64,000 nucleotides of DNA, taken from Eudromia elegans. Taxonomy: Eukaryota > Chordata > Aves > Tinamiformes > Tinamidae. The stretch spans positions 6,551,430 through 6,615,429 of the forward strand of contig PTEX01000003.1 of NCBI GenBank assembly GCA_003342815.1, read 5' to 3'. A program made the position numbers and the translations under genes. Below, one piece after another: positions 1 to 12,175 of this stretch (position 1 is its first letter; every line of letters begins with the position of its first letter). The notes under the pieces were generated by a model that saw nothing but the letters and a program-made list of their open reading frames with translations, was not told the DNA's origin and ran no database searches.

Positions 1-517
1 TGATGCAGTGTCTGGTTGGATGAACAGAGAGGATGTGCATGAGCCTCCTCTTGCTTCAGGTCAGTTCATTGGGAAGATGAAGGAGGCGTTTTTTTGGGGT
101 CGAGGATCCCTCTTCCGTTTTTAAAGCTTTCTATCATAATAGGATATTACTTGTTTCCCTCTGAACATACTCGCCTACCAATGAACCTTGCTTTCGTCAA
201 GGTGTAGCACTGTTGGGCTGTTGTTTTCTAGCTTAATAGCAGTTTACAGAGCTTTCCTCTAGCTCTGTGTTCATTTTGCTCTGTGACTGTTGATGAGGTT
301 GGACAGGTCTCGCACTTCTTTTTTGGATAAAGTGTTCATTTTTGCAAGGACAAAACCTAATTTGACATACAAGTATGGGTATGTGGCAAAGACAAGGGCA
401 AGTAAGAAGGCAAATTCCTTTTTTTTTTTTTTCTATTTTCTAATACAAATTTGTAATGAATTATTTTCTCATATTTTGCCTGGAAAACCTACATTATACA
501 TGGTTTTTGTGTTCCAG
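1..517 (+). other. GSK3B: GSK3B intron 4, 3' part
   Basis: This is the end of an intron whose start is outside the window. It is AT-rich with a T-run at about 419-432 and ends in the acceptor gtgttccag at 509-517. I see no repeat or other exon in it. Confidence 0.85.
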
Positions 518-648
518 TTGTACATGTATCAGCTGTTCCGCAGTTTAGCCTATATCCATTCCTTTGGAATTTGCCACCGGGATATAAAACCACAGAACCT
601 CTTGCTGGACCCTGATACAGCTGTTCTAAAACTCTGTGACTTTGGAAG
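518..648 (+). CDS. GSK3B: GSK3B exon 5: kinase catalytic loop and DFG
   Basis: Glycogen synthase kinase 3 beta is a proline-directed Ser/Thr kinase acting in Wnt/beta-catenin, insulin/AKT and glycogen pathways, in cytosol, nucleus and mitochondria. This 131-bp exon starts in phase 0 at Leu160 (human numbering) and ends two bases into Ser203. It encodes alpha-E ([15 protein letters not shown]), the catalytic loop HRDIKPQN with Asp181, Lys183 and Asn186, and the metal-binding DFG (Asp200). Arg180, one of three residues holding the phosphate of primed substrates, is present. The acceptor is gttccag and the donor AAG|gtaagt. The codons match vertebrate GSK3B rather than GSK3A, as the later exons confirm. 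Exons 1-4 (N-terminal tail with Ser9, glycine-rich loop, Lys85) lie upstream of the window. Confidence 0.98.
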
Positions 649-1937
649 GTAAGTGCGTCTCCTTGGGCTGGGGACTGGTGAAATTGCTTCCTGTAAAGGG
701 AGCCATGGTGAAATTTTGAAAAGAAATCCTCTATGTTCCTGCAGAGTTAATCATGTACAGTTTTGAAAGGGAAATTTTGGACACGTTCTCTTTTCCTTAT
801 AAAGAGATTTAATATAAATAAAGAGCTGAAAAGGGATATCAAAAGGAAGAAACCTGAAAATATAAGTCAGCAGTTTATTCACGTGTTTAGAAAAATAAAT
901 ATACTATTGCATAGGGAAAATGCTGTGGGAAAAACGTGGTCAAATTCAAATGGTGAAATACAGGTTCTATGGTTCCACAGAGTGAAATATATATGAGACT
1001 AATGTTCTCCTTTAGTCTACTTGTATGTACTTGTATGTACAATTCAATTAATAGCTCAAATACTTTAGAGGTTCAAGATCAGAAGCAGTGCTTCTAATTG
1101 AAGCTCTCAGAGAGTGGACTTCTGCATGCCAGCTTCCAGCAGCACATTTTTTTGCAGTATCTGCTCAAGCAAGGCATGCATGGAGTCCACACCTATATAT
1201 AAGAGAAATAACTGATGGAGGAAGGGTTCTGGAAATCCACGCAAAAGCAGGAAACAGTTTTTTTTTTCTTTGAGGTAAATTTCAGTCTTGAGATTGTGCT
1301 CAGACTAAAATAGGTAGGAGGGCGTCTGTGCGCGAGGTCACCGAAGCGACTGTTGCTAAATTCGCTCGTCCGCAGTGAGCCGGAATGTGAGATGGGTTTA
1401 TTCCAGCCGTGCACAGTCACGCGTGGTGCCTCGGGAATCTCCTCCGGTACAGCCCCGGTGCCTCATGAGGGCGATTTTACCCCTCCTTGTTAAAAACCTA
1501 GGACTTTAGTTCCTACATAAAAAAAGTTGTAGGGAAGGCAGAGAGGCTGATTCTGGTGACTGTGCAGGGCTTTTGAACCTTTAAAGGTAACTGCATCTGA
1601 CTGAACTGTATTCTGTCCTCATCTGTGTAAACAGATCTTTGTACTTATCAAAGCTTTATATAGGAAACTGCCAGCCAGAAACCCAACCCTGTTTATCCCC
1701 TAGATTGTCGTCAGCATTTCCTCTGCTGTGTCCAATTTGAGGAAACTGCTTAGACGGACTGGAATTATTTTGCTGTAAATCATTGAGTCTGTGCCTTGCA
1801 TCAACTTAGACACACACAATATTTTAAGCATTTAGGGACTGGGAGTGAGGAAGAGGCACTAAAGGTTAATATTGGCCTGCACTGAAATACTGTAAACCTT
1901 TCCCTTCCTGAAAGATGTTACTCTGTTTCCTCCTCAG
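649..1937 (+). other. GSK3B: GSK3B intron 5
   Basis: The intron is 1,289 bp, from gtaagt to a tttcctcctcag acceptor. It holds a short CpG-containing patch at about 1320-1460 and a small TACTTGTATG tandem near 1019-1040. No other gene is visible. Confidence 0.9.
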
Positions 1938-2044
1938 TGCAAAACAGCTGGTTCGTGGAGAACCCAATGTCTCGTACATCTGCTCTCGGTACTACAGGGC
2001 ACCAGAGTTGATCTTTGGAGCCACCGATTATACCTCCAGTATAG
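1938..2044 (+). CDS. GSK3B: GSK3B exon 6: activation loop
   Basis: The 107-bp exon completes Ser203 with its first base and runs to the first base of Asp239. It encodes the activation loop, including Lys205 (primed-phosphate pocket) and the autophosphorylated Tyr216 in [17 protein letters not shown], then the APE-like motif and the start of helix alpha-F. The acceptor is tcctcag and the donor ATAG|gtatgt. All residues visible here equal what I recall of the mammalian kinase, as expected for this nearly invariant region. The exon length equals that of the human exon. Confidence 0.98.
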
Positions 2045-2808
2045 GTATGTATATGTGTGTGTTGGACTGCATACTGACTGTACGTGTGTTTGTGCTTCAG
2101 TTAAGTGTAAATGCTTCCAGATGTCTTGGATATTATCCCTGTGAGCAGAAGTTTACTGCACATGATCATAAAGTACACGTGTTTTATAGGCTGTAATCTC
2201 TATACTTTTTTCAGATTTTAATATTGGTTAGATTAGGAAAGACAATGGACGTTTCCTAATCTGGGGGGAAATCGGGTCTCAAACAATTTTTCCAACTCAC
2301 TAGGTAATTTTGCTATTTAATGTAAGAGGAGACATGAGAACTCAAACTAGCAAGTATTTTGTTGACTTAAAATAACTCTAAAGTAGGACTGTGGAAATAT
2401 CAACTCTTGACACTGTGTTTGATATGCTGTCATTTAGACTTGAGCAATTTTGCCACTTGTTTACTTGTCTTTCAGGAGATGTTTTTAGTGGGAAAGAAAA
2501 TGAGGCCTGAGGATTGGCTTTAAGCTCTCTTGAAAAAGTTAATATTCTGTACAGTAGTCCTTTGATATTTATTTGTTCCATTAACTTTGGTCATTAGTCT
2601 TCAGCATTATTAGGACATCTTTTTAAGATGTGTAGATAGCTGCATCATGGAATTGTTAGGAAAGCTGGAAGTTTGGGCATCTAATGGCAGGGTTTTGATA
2701 CTATGGAGGTATAGAAGACTTCTGCAGATGAAGAGCAGTGAGTTGTCTTCTTGTGTCTTCTGCCATTTCCAAGGGCCCTTTTTGAAGACTGCTGCATAAG
2801 AGCCTGGG

Positions 2809-2828
2809 ACTTGACTTGACTTGACTTG
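2809..2828. repeat. (ACTTG)4 short tandem repeat
   Basis: There are four consecutive perfect ACTTG units in GSK3B intron 6. It is a short microsatellite and may be length-polymorphic. Confidence 0.9.
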
Positions 2829-5800
2829 TGGAAGAATGCAAATGCAAGTGTATTTGTAGCGTTTTGCAGTTTGCCTATATACTGCTAAGCACATTAGTGT
2901 TTTGACAAGTGTTTAGTTTGTTTGTTGGCTAACTTGCTTTGACTCTTCAGTTCTGAAGACTTACTTGCTCTTGCTGATTCTTTTACAACAGTTATTTTCC
3001 AGTAATTACTTGATAATTATTTTATTATGCTTACTACTTTCCAATAAATAATATGCCAACTCATGTCTTGCTTAGTTTGAAAGAAGAGTCAGGAGTATAG
3101 TAAATGTAGGGAAAGTAATGGTAATATAATGCTAAGGGCTTATTTAATGATTGGTCACGACCCTAAACACAAGCCTCAAGTCTTATCCATTCCTGTCCCG
3201 AACACCAGGTCCCATTCTCTCCCATGCACTAGCCCCGACAGTTCTTTCACTCTCCCATATCTTGATGCAGCTTCAGAGGCCGACAGTCCTTTTGCTCCGG
3301 CTGGCCCTTGATGAGGTTAGTGAGCTGAATCCATGGTACCAGGCCCCAGATGAAGCTAAAGTGGCCGAAGCTCTTAAGCGGGAGGAAGGTGGCTAAGCCT
3401 GGAGCCCAGAGCCGAGCTTGCGTTGTCTCGCCAGCAGAGAGCCAGGAGATGGTCCCAGCAGCCCTGTCTGGGCACACGAGGGCCGCCTGCTTCGGAGGGC
3501 AGCTCCGTTGAACAAGTATTTGCAGCGTCACCCAAAGAGACCGCCTCGTAGATAAGCCTGTGAAATGTCTCTGCCTCCAAGGGCGTAATGACTTTAATCT
3601 CGTGCACTTTGCACAAACGTTGATAAGTTACCCTTTCCTATTTTGTTCTTTTATTTCTCTCTCCCTAAAACAAGTGTAATAAAAAGATCATTATGAAGAG
3701 AGGAACTCCTTTTCTGCTTGCTATCTGAGCAGGACCAACTGTGGTTCAAACTTCCTGATGGCAAAAAGAGGCAAAAGAGCCTCCATCTGCTCAATCTCCT
3801 TCCCTAAGTTTATCAAACACATTCCTTCCTTGCTACCCTTTGCTCTCTGCTTTCTCTTCCAAACAGAAACTGTGTGTGTGGGAGTTGAAAAGTAATAAAG
3901 TACTTCTACAAACTTGCTCTGCAGTTTTATCAGTGTTAGGTAATAGGTTGCAAATCCTAGGGGGTGGTTTTGTTTTGTGCTGTTCTTAACCTAACTCCTA
4001 GCAGTTAGGTTATTCCCTAGCTCTTGCAAGGTAAGTGGCAACAGCACGTAGGAACTCTACCCTAGTTCTCTGACGTAAGAAGCTTAATCATCCAAACCAG
4101 ACCAGTATTATTTGTATACCCAGTGACATGATTTGTATTCCACCTAACAAGCATGAATATATTTCCTTCAAAAAAAATGGATGAGGGGAAAAAAATGTAC
4201 TTATCCTTAGTTCATCCATATCTCAAGGTATAGGAAACAAGGAAACGCTTCAGTACATTAATACTGCCCTTTATTTACCCCCTTTTAATGTAGACACACC
4301 TGCCGTTTCTAGTTCCGTCTTTCTGAGGAAATGCAGTGCAACAATCTCCTCTGGCTATATGGTCTTTCTCTGTTCTGTATGTAAAGATTCATTTGTATGC
4401 AAGGGTAGGAACAAAAGCTGAGCTTAAACCTGTTGGAAGGATCTTAGCTCTTCTGTTTAAATCCACCATCTTAAAATTACTTTAAAAATCAAAAGTGAAA
4501 AAGAGCCAAAAAAGTCTTAAATATTTTTTTTCCTACTATTCCTACCAGGTTTATGATTGTAACACAGTACGTTATTGTTAGATATATTTGTGATCAAGAA
4601 GTGCTTTTTAAACCCATTATGTGGTTTTGCATGTAATGCTGTGCATTAAATGTGCAGTGACACCATAGTGGCCCAAGGCTAGCAGTGGTGTCAAGACATA
4701 TGGCCATTTCAGTGGCTACTTGTAGGATTTAGCACTGTAACCAAGATTGGGGTCAGTGTGCCTGGCGTTACCTACCTTGTGCTTTAGCACTTGAGTGTGT
4801 CGTTGTGACGTGATGTGGGCTTAGCTGTGGCAGAAACTGAATTTGGTTCCAAGATTATCAAAGTTTGTGACTTGGAGGAGCCTTCTGGATTGTCATTTGA
4901 AAACAAGCCACAGCTGGGCATTGTGTTGCTTACAGTTTGGTTGTGTATATATATATGCAGCATTGCATTGGTGTACGCAAATACGAGAGTAACATCCAAG
5001 TGCATCTACTACTCCAGCAGGCCTGAGACTAGTAAAATAACTACCAGGGAAATGACCTCTTTGAGTTCTTACATAATGACTGCTGCCAGATGGGAAGAAA
5101 GCCAGCATGGTGGCTCTTTGGCTGTCCCTGCTTGAAGGGATTTTGCACGAGCAGTGGGGCGCCCGCACAGCTCGAAGGGCCCAGATGCGTCTTGATCGGG
5201 GGTGGCACATGGGATTGTTCCTGCAGCCAATATTGTCCCACCGAAGCCTCCAGCTTGTGGCTATTGTCTACTGGAAGCATCTGGGATCACTGCCCAGATT
5301 CCCCCAGGACCTACCAGACAGGCAGTGGGGCAGGCGGATGCATCTGTTCTCCCATGATGGAGGTGTGGAAACATCAGCCGTGGGGTTAAGCCTTCCCTGG
5401 TGAAGCTGTATTTTCCCTTGGGTACATGGCGGGCCAGGGCGGGCAGTGCAGGGGGGGCAGGATCTTCTGACGCCCGGCACATTTGCTGAGCTGCTGTGTT
5501 GGCGGGAATGCAGGGTGTCCCAGAGGGGACAGGCATAGCCACAGGCAGGGAAAGATTGATGGGCACGGCGGTGTCGCGGGCTGCTGCTGGGCTGGCCAAA
5601 CCTAAGGGTCACTTAGTTATCCGTGTGCTTTCCGAGTGAGCTGAGAGGGAGAGGACTTTGAGCAGCCCCAAAGAGCATTTCCCCAGGAGGCGGGTGTAGT
5701 CAGGCTGTCTCTATAACCAGTCATGGTAATTCCATCTCTTTATTGCAGAATAATAGGGATGTCTACTTGACTTTGCTCCTGATGGCTTTTCAAGCATGTT

Positions 5801-8646
5801 AGTTTTCAACCTTGTTCTGTCCCGTATAAGCTTATGTAGATGGAGGTGCAAAACTCTCCTTGACATGGTGAATGTTCCAGTGGTCTCAGTTTAATGTTCC
5901 AAGGCCCATTTTGAATAAACAGCAACCAAAGATCATTTTGTGCCTTGGCATTTTGCAGCTCGAAGCTGCTGGCTTGACGACTTCCCAAGGCGGCTACTCT
6001 CGCACGACTCTCTGTTTCTTCCCTGCTTGTTCATACAGTAGGTCTGTTTCCAGAACAGCAACTTTCAATCCAGCATGAGATGGAGCAAGCCCGTCAGCCT
6101 GGGATGAGGCACGGTGGGGTAGAGAGGACTAGGTGAGGAAGAAAAAATGCACAAAGGTGAATGTGCTCCATAAAGTGTCAGCTGAAGGGAAGTGTCATGA
6201 TTTCTTTTAAAGTAGTCCTAAATAAATGAGAACAGATTCGCTACTTGGAGGGCAGGAAGAAAAAAAGTATTAATTTAAAGGAGCTTGGGCTTGATCTGAA
6301 GGATGTTGATTCTGAGGGGAGGCAATGGGGCTAGTCTCTTGATTTGGGAAGGAGAGTCAGGAGATCAGGACGGTAAGCCTTGTGGACAGGGCCCCATGTC
6401 ACAGCCAGCCCTTGTCAGAAGCCCCAGTCGTCCACTTGCATAACGAAGCTGGGAAGGTTTCTGCAGGTTGTCATGCTGGATGCTTGTCATTGAACAAAAA
6501 TAAATTCCTTTTGTTTCTGTAATGCTGCAATTGCATTCAAAAGCCAGGGAATTATTCAGATGAGATTGCTAGAGAGGTTAATGCCTACCTGACAGCCGTG
6601 AAGAACAATAAAGTACTAGAAACTTGTACTAAGAAATGGAAATCTTGGTTTTTGGAACATAAGAGTTTTTGTGTGCTTAAGTAAGTACAGGTAGTTTACA
6701 TAATAGAGCTATTTCTCTGAATGTTTCCTTTTTCTTTAGTCTACAAGAGATGCAGCTTTGGCTGCTGCTGTTATTTGTGAAGACCCTCTGCAGTGCTTGG
6801 GTAGAAAGTTTGCTTTTGGCGGGTAGTTACGTTTCCTGTCCATATTGCTGTGTTCCACTGAAGGGGTGAAGGAGTCAGTCTTACTATCTGCCTCGTGAAA
6901 TAAATAGTCCTCATTCTTTTATCTTTAAATTTCTCATTGGCCCAACTATTTTGGCATAAGGATAATGTGATATTTCGATACTTGTTCTCTGCTAAGGTCC
7001 TATTTTGTCCTGTTTGTCAACCAGTCTAAAGCATTTGAATGACAAGTCCAATTTTACTGTAATTAAATGGCGCATGTGAGAAAGGAACGGTATTGAAAAT
7101 GTTTCTTCTCCCATGGGAATAGGTAGATAGACTGCAAACTTGCTCTGAAAGGTTATTAAACTGTAATTGAGAGCACTGATGATGAGAGCACTGAGGCAGA
7201 AAAATGGTCTGATAGGAGCTATCAAACACTGCATTTCTCTGAGGTAACATATCTTCAAATATAGAATTTAATACAGTGTTTACTTTAGGATTCAGAAAAA
7301 AAAAAATCTGAATTCAAAACATAAGTTTCAAAAGAACACATTCCAAGGGGAAAAAAGGTAAAACGTCTAGCATGGAGTCAAATTTTAGTCGTGTTAAAAG
7401 GCAGTCTCCAAAGACCCGTGACGCTGGAGCAGAGCTGAGGTTTCCCCCTGTCTTCCCTATTGTGCTTTACTGCCTGTGTAATCCCTAGTCTGTTGCTGTC
7501 CCTGGGAGGAGCTGCTGAAGTCAGCACGAGATCCCTGGCGTTGAGCGAGAATGCTTCCGAGCTTTGCTCACTTCCTGGAGCAGGGAATACTGCCCGAGGC
7601 CTAATTTGGAAGTCGTGAAATTACATTCCTGGAAGAAAGTGTGGATTCCAGATGGTCTCCGGAATTCTCTTATTTCAGCACGCCTGTGTGTGTGTGTCAG
7701 AGGGGGGATTAATGGGAAGGGTTAGAGATGAAATGAAGGGAGGTGAAGGGACTTTCTATAAGGCATTAAATGACCTACCGGAGAGGCTCAGTCACACAAG
7801 GACCCAGCTGTGGGCTTGCAGGGGGGTGATTGTGTGCATAATTTCAGAATTTTTATAGGAAGTGATCCCTAAATGTCAGCTCTCCATAATGTCAGCTGCA
7901 GTTTTAGACATGTTCTGTCAGATAATTTTCCCTTCCCGCATGCTATTTTCTTTTAAATGCTAAATAAGTGCCTTAAGTTGTCAATAAGGGTTATGGCCTT
8001 TGGACATTGCTTATTTGGGGTAATTGGTGTAAAGGACTCAGCTTTTTCAAAACCTGTTAAGGCGCCTTTACGTAGGCTTTTAAATTACAATACTCTGACT
8101 CTTCAGTATACTTAATCTATTTCTTCAGTACTTCTGGAGATGTCCCTACCATCTCTTGAGCTGTTCTGTAATTTTCTGTAAACCCATGTAAGGGCTTGGC
8201 AGGCTCTTGGTACGTGTGGGGTGACATAAAAAGGTGATTTTTACGTTATCTTTCTGGCAGTAGTATCTGTCAACTAGAACTAGGCTCAAGTTTGTGTTGT
8301 AAATGGTCACCTTTCATTTGTATATGACGTTTGTACTGAGACAGTTAGTAAAAATGGATGTTTGCCTGGGAAACGCAGGATTTAGAAAGCTGCAGTATCT
8401 TTGCATTGCCCCCGCCTCTCTTTAAATTAGAAATGGGGAAAAAATCTGTTCCAACTTGCAGATTGTTTTATTACCAGTCTGAAAAGCTCCTGAAGGTTGT
8501 TTTTATGCCAGTCTCTGGCTGATGTGACAAAGTGATAATTTCTATGCTGTGTAGAGACCAGTCGTGTCTATTCTTGTTACATGCTTTGTGTGTGTTCTGC
8601 TTCTCAATGAAATTGTTTAAATGCACTAGGGAAATAATGATTTTTG

Positions 8647-8697
8647 TCATAACAAGGAATAACTTGGGTTGGAAGGGACCTCAGTAAGTCATTTGTC
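8647..8697 (-). mobile_element. CR1 LINE 3'-tail scrap
   Basis: The + strand reads tcataacaag followed by gggttggaagggacctcag. This is the reverse complement of the conserved CR1 3' end seen in better copies at 15914 and 50467. Only about 50 bp remain and the terminal octamer repeats are eroded, so this is an old, heavily 5'-truncated insertion. Confidence 0.6.
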
Positions 8698-9765
8698 GGG
8701 GTTTTGAGTTTCTGTTTCCTGGGCATAACTTGGCTTATTGGAGTAGGCAAAAGTTGAAGTAAATTGGGAGGAGGGATCTCTATTTGTTCATTTTCTCCTT
8801 TCAGGCCATTAGTGTTACAAGTTTTCCAGATCTCCTGTTGTTCATTGAACTATTGAGAGTGATTTTGTGTAAGGTTTTGGATTTGCATTGAGTAAATTAC
8901 GACTTTACAGAAAACTTCATAATAAACCTGTGTTTTGTAGGGAAGGTTCTCTTTGCAGCTTGATGCAATTCCTTTGGTGTGTCAAGCAACTTAAACTTCA
9001 CTATTTGATGCCCACCTGCAGCAAACTTGCACAGACTGCGGTGTAATACTGTGTCTGCTTCGTTATGTTCTTCCTTTGCATTAAGTATGCTTTGAAATTG
9101 GTGTGCAGCAGAGCAGGAACATTTCTGTAGTAGATGGTAAAGTTTTTACTCTCATACAAAAGTAGTTGCTAATGACTATTTTTGGCTTTTGATATGTGTG
9201 TAAATTTGGTTGGTAACTTCTAGTATGAGTGCTGTTGAGCTGTGCTCTGGTCGATGCCTAGCAGAGCTACGATGTAGCCACGTTTGCAGATGGAGTTGAG
9301 ATAAAAATTAGGCCATGATACAGTGACTCAGACTATCTCCCAGACCTCTTAATTTTGAGCTTCAGAATACTTGTAATATTTGCAGTACTGATTCATCTGC
9401 TAACAAATACATACTTTCAATAAATGGATGAAAAAATAAGCCTATTCAGCTTATACCCAAAGACCAAAACCACCGCTTGTTCTCAGTAGGTGATGCCTGT
9501 GCATAGTCTCTAATCTATACATAGGCTCTATGTGTGAGGGTTTTGCATTTAGTATTTTCTTAATATACTGTGATGTTTAAAGTTTTTTCCAGTTCTCATT
9601 TTCCTGTGGTTTGACCTACAAAACATCTGCTCACTGCTTTCTGACAGGAATCTGTTTTCTAGCTTGTAATGTACTGGAGGCGGGAAGCATGGTCTTGATT
9701 TTTGTTATGCACGAGGAAATGAAATAAGTAGCTTAAAAATGATGCTATCTATAGGCAATAACTAA

Positions 9766-9912
<147 letters not shown>

Positions 9913-10367
9913 TGAAATTCTAAATGCTGCTTCGATCCCTGCTTTTCTCCTTGGGAACAGTATGAAAATGTGCATTGTTACAAGCTCAGCGAAGCAGCTC
10001 TTCAGGCACCTTTGTAGGGCATGTTGCGTGTAAACTGTGATAGAAACCACTTCTCAGGCATATTGAGATCTCAATGGTCTTGGGTACAATAATGTGTAAT
10101 GATATAGCATGTTTTAATTGTATAGTGGTTTATTCTCTTAAAGGGTTGCAATTTCAATATACTTGGAAGTAGCGCTTGTATATTGAGCCAATATTTATTA
10201 GCGAGTCTAATTCTCATTCTTTAAGAATCTCTTTTTCCTTTGTTGCATGCAATTAGTGCTTGGCTTGGAAAACAGTTATTAATTTTCTTTGTGCCAGATA
10301 CATCACACATGTAGCTTTCCCTCCATTCCCTGCCTCTAGCTGTGTGAGGTGAAGGGTGAAAAATGGC

Positions 10368-10419
10368 AGTCCTATTTTGCAGATGGAGAATCAAGACCTA
10401 AAAATGTTGGGCAAAAGGT
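10368..10419 (-). mobile_element. MIR-like SINE remnant
   Basis: The sequence cctattttgcagatggagaa, followed by aatgttgggcaaaagg, follows the reverse-oriented MIR pattern (a cccattttacagatgagg-type block then a gacttgcccaagg-type block) with many mismatches. It is short and ancient, so the family call is tentative. Confidence 0.4.
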
Positions 10420-11930
10420 TTCTTCCACCTAAAAAGATTTTGTTGTTAAAGTGAGAAAGACCTAATATTTCAGAATACATAACATTTAGATAGCACGTAT
10501 GTTGCAACTCATCTTGATTGATTTCATTTGGTAAGCTGTGAATATTCAGTGACTTTCAAACTGGAGACACGGAAAAGTAATTCAAAGCTTAAAAATTGCC
10601 TTTTGGCTTCCCAGCATCTCTTCAGTTGAGCTGCTCTGCCATAGAAATGTTTTTTTCCCAGGTCTTCTCTTCACTCTTCAGCTTCTGTAGTGAAGGAGTA
10701 AATTTGCCCACGTGGTACCTAAAGTAAGGTGCAGTAGGTCTGTGTTAAGAGAATTTGTACCTTGAACCTGTGTGCTTACCTGCAGCTGTGGTGCCCGTGT
10801 GTGTGGAAGAAAGCTCCCTCAAAAGCAGAAGTGTACGAGCAGAGCAACAGAAATTCCCGGTGGCGTCTGTTGTTGTCTCCAAGGGCTGTAAAACTTGTCT
10901 TGCTGGCCTCTTTGTCACTGGCCTGGCGCCGTGTCTCGGCACCAACCGGGAGTGGTTGGTGTCCTCCTGTGTGGAGCTGGTGACACGTGGTGATTGAGGA
11001 GCCTCCTCTATGGTCTTGATAGGATGAGCTTGAGATGGGAGTTAGGCCCAGCCTCGCTAGTCTCGTGCCAGGTCTCTTGCAGCCTTTGGCCGTTGAAGCC
11101 TAGCTTGTACTACTGGGAGGACTGTGACTGGCTGTGTTCTGCTGGAAGTCCTCCAGTCAGCTCCTTTTGTCCGGAGGCTCCACATCTTGCACATGTCTTC
11201 CTTGGGTTCCTCCTGGGGCCTTATGGCCCGCAATCTTTCAAGCTTAGCGTTAGGAAACACCGGTGAAGTAGTGAGAAAAGGAGTAGTAACTGCCAGAAGC
11301 AGGGCTGATGATTGCGTAGCCCATTAATTTTTTCCTTTGGAAAAGCAGCTTGGAGTGGTGCAGTGCTTTCCATTACGCCGTTTCCATGAGGTGGGAAGTG
11401 GTCCCTGGAAACACTTCTCAGTGCTCAATTTCCCAAGCGTTCTGTGGTGGTTGCCCTCAGAAGTTCTCAGAAAGTCCTGTTCTACCTCTTGAAAGGAGAC
11501 CGGAGTTCACAGATGTCATCTCCTCGTTTTTTTCGGAAGCTGTGACAAGCAGCTGCCGTGTTTTGCTGGGGAAGGGAGAAGTAATTGATGTCTGCAATCC
11601 TGAGAAACTGTATTTAAAGAGTTTGGGTAAATGTGGTTATTTATAGCAGTGATAATCTTGTAAGCCCTTTCATAGTTCATTTAAAAATCTGAGGCTATAG
11701 CTACCTTATCAACAAACTCATAGCCTTTTGCCTTACTGTTGATTTGACTTTGACAGCGTTGAGTTGCAAAAACTAGAAAAGAGGTGTAACTGTTGAGGAG
11801 TCTTTAAATGCCACCACCATGAATGTGTGATAATTTTGGACTGACTTATCGCCGAATAGCTGATGCTGCAAAACTAGTGCTTTGTCTCATGACAGCCGAA
11901 AGAGTTTCCAGTGTAAAGGCGTGAACTTAC

Positions 11931-12175
11931 ATGAACTGCAGCTGAGGACATGATTTTCACTGCACTGGGAGCAAGTTTCTGAATCACTTCTTTAACTGTA
12001 GAAAGGGGGACTCTGTTCATCAAAACCTGTGTAATTCCTGGCTTTTCTTCGTTGTTTATAATGTAGCCCTCCATGCGTAGAAATGAAGCAGACAGCTTAA
12101 ATGTAGAAACAACTCCCATTCTAGCTCTCTGTAATTGGAAAGCTACTGTAGTGAGGTAGTATGTTTTAGGAAAGT
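11931..12175 (-). CDS. Possible antisense exon C, unknown nested gene
   Basis: I do not recognise this protein. On the minus strand a good acceptor (tatttgttttttcag) precedes 245 bp that are open in one frame, followed by the consensus donor CAT|gtaagt. The first two bases (AC) complete a split codon, then 81 codons follow and the exon ends in phase 0. The peptide is protein-like, not low-complexity; it contains QLQRARMGVV, FKLSASFLRMEGYIINNEE and VIQKLAPSAVKIM. The frame stays open on both sides, giving 168 codons in AT-rich intron DNA, which is unusual by chance. Its phase fits the possible exons at 16896-17000 and 18095-18195. It could instead be a decayed gene, an exonised segment or chance. 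Confidence 0.4.

Noticed and set aside
3129-3616. Overlapping short frames on both strands in a GC-richer patch of intron 6
   Set aside because: I considered a processed pseudogene, but could not recognise either strand's translation and saw no poly(A) tail or target-site duplication.
10780-10885. Possible 106-bp minus strand exon after candidate exon C
   Set aside because: It has a tolerable acceptor (aagttttacag), a good donor (GCAG|gtaagc), matching phase 0 and an open frame. The peptide is Thr/Leu-rich and unlike anything I know, so I left it out as unsupported, although it is worth including in an RNA-seq check of the nested gene.
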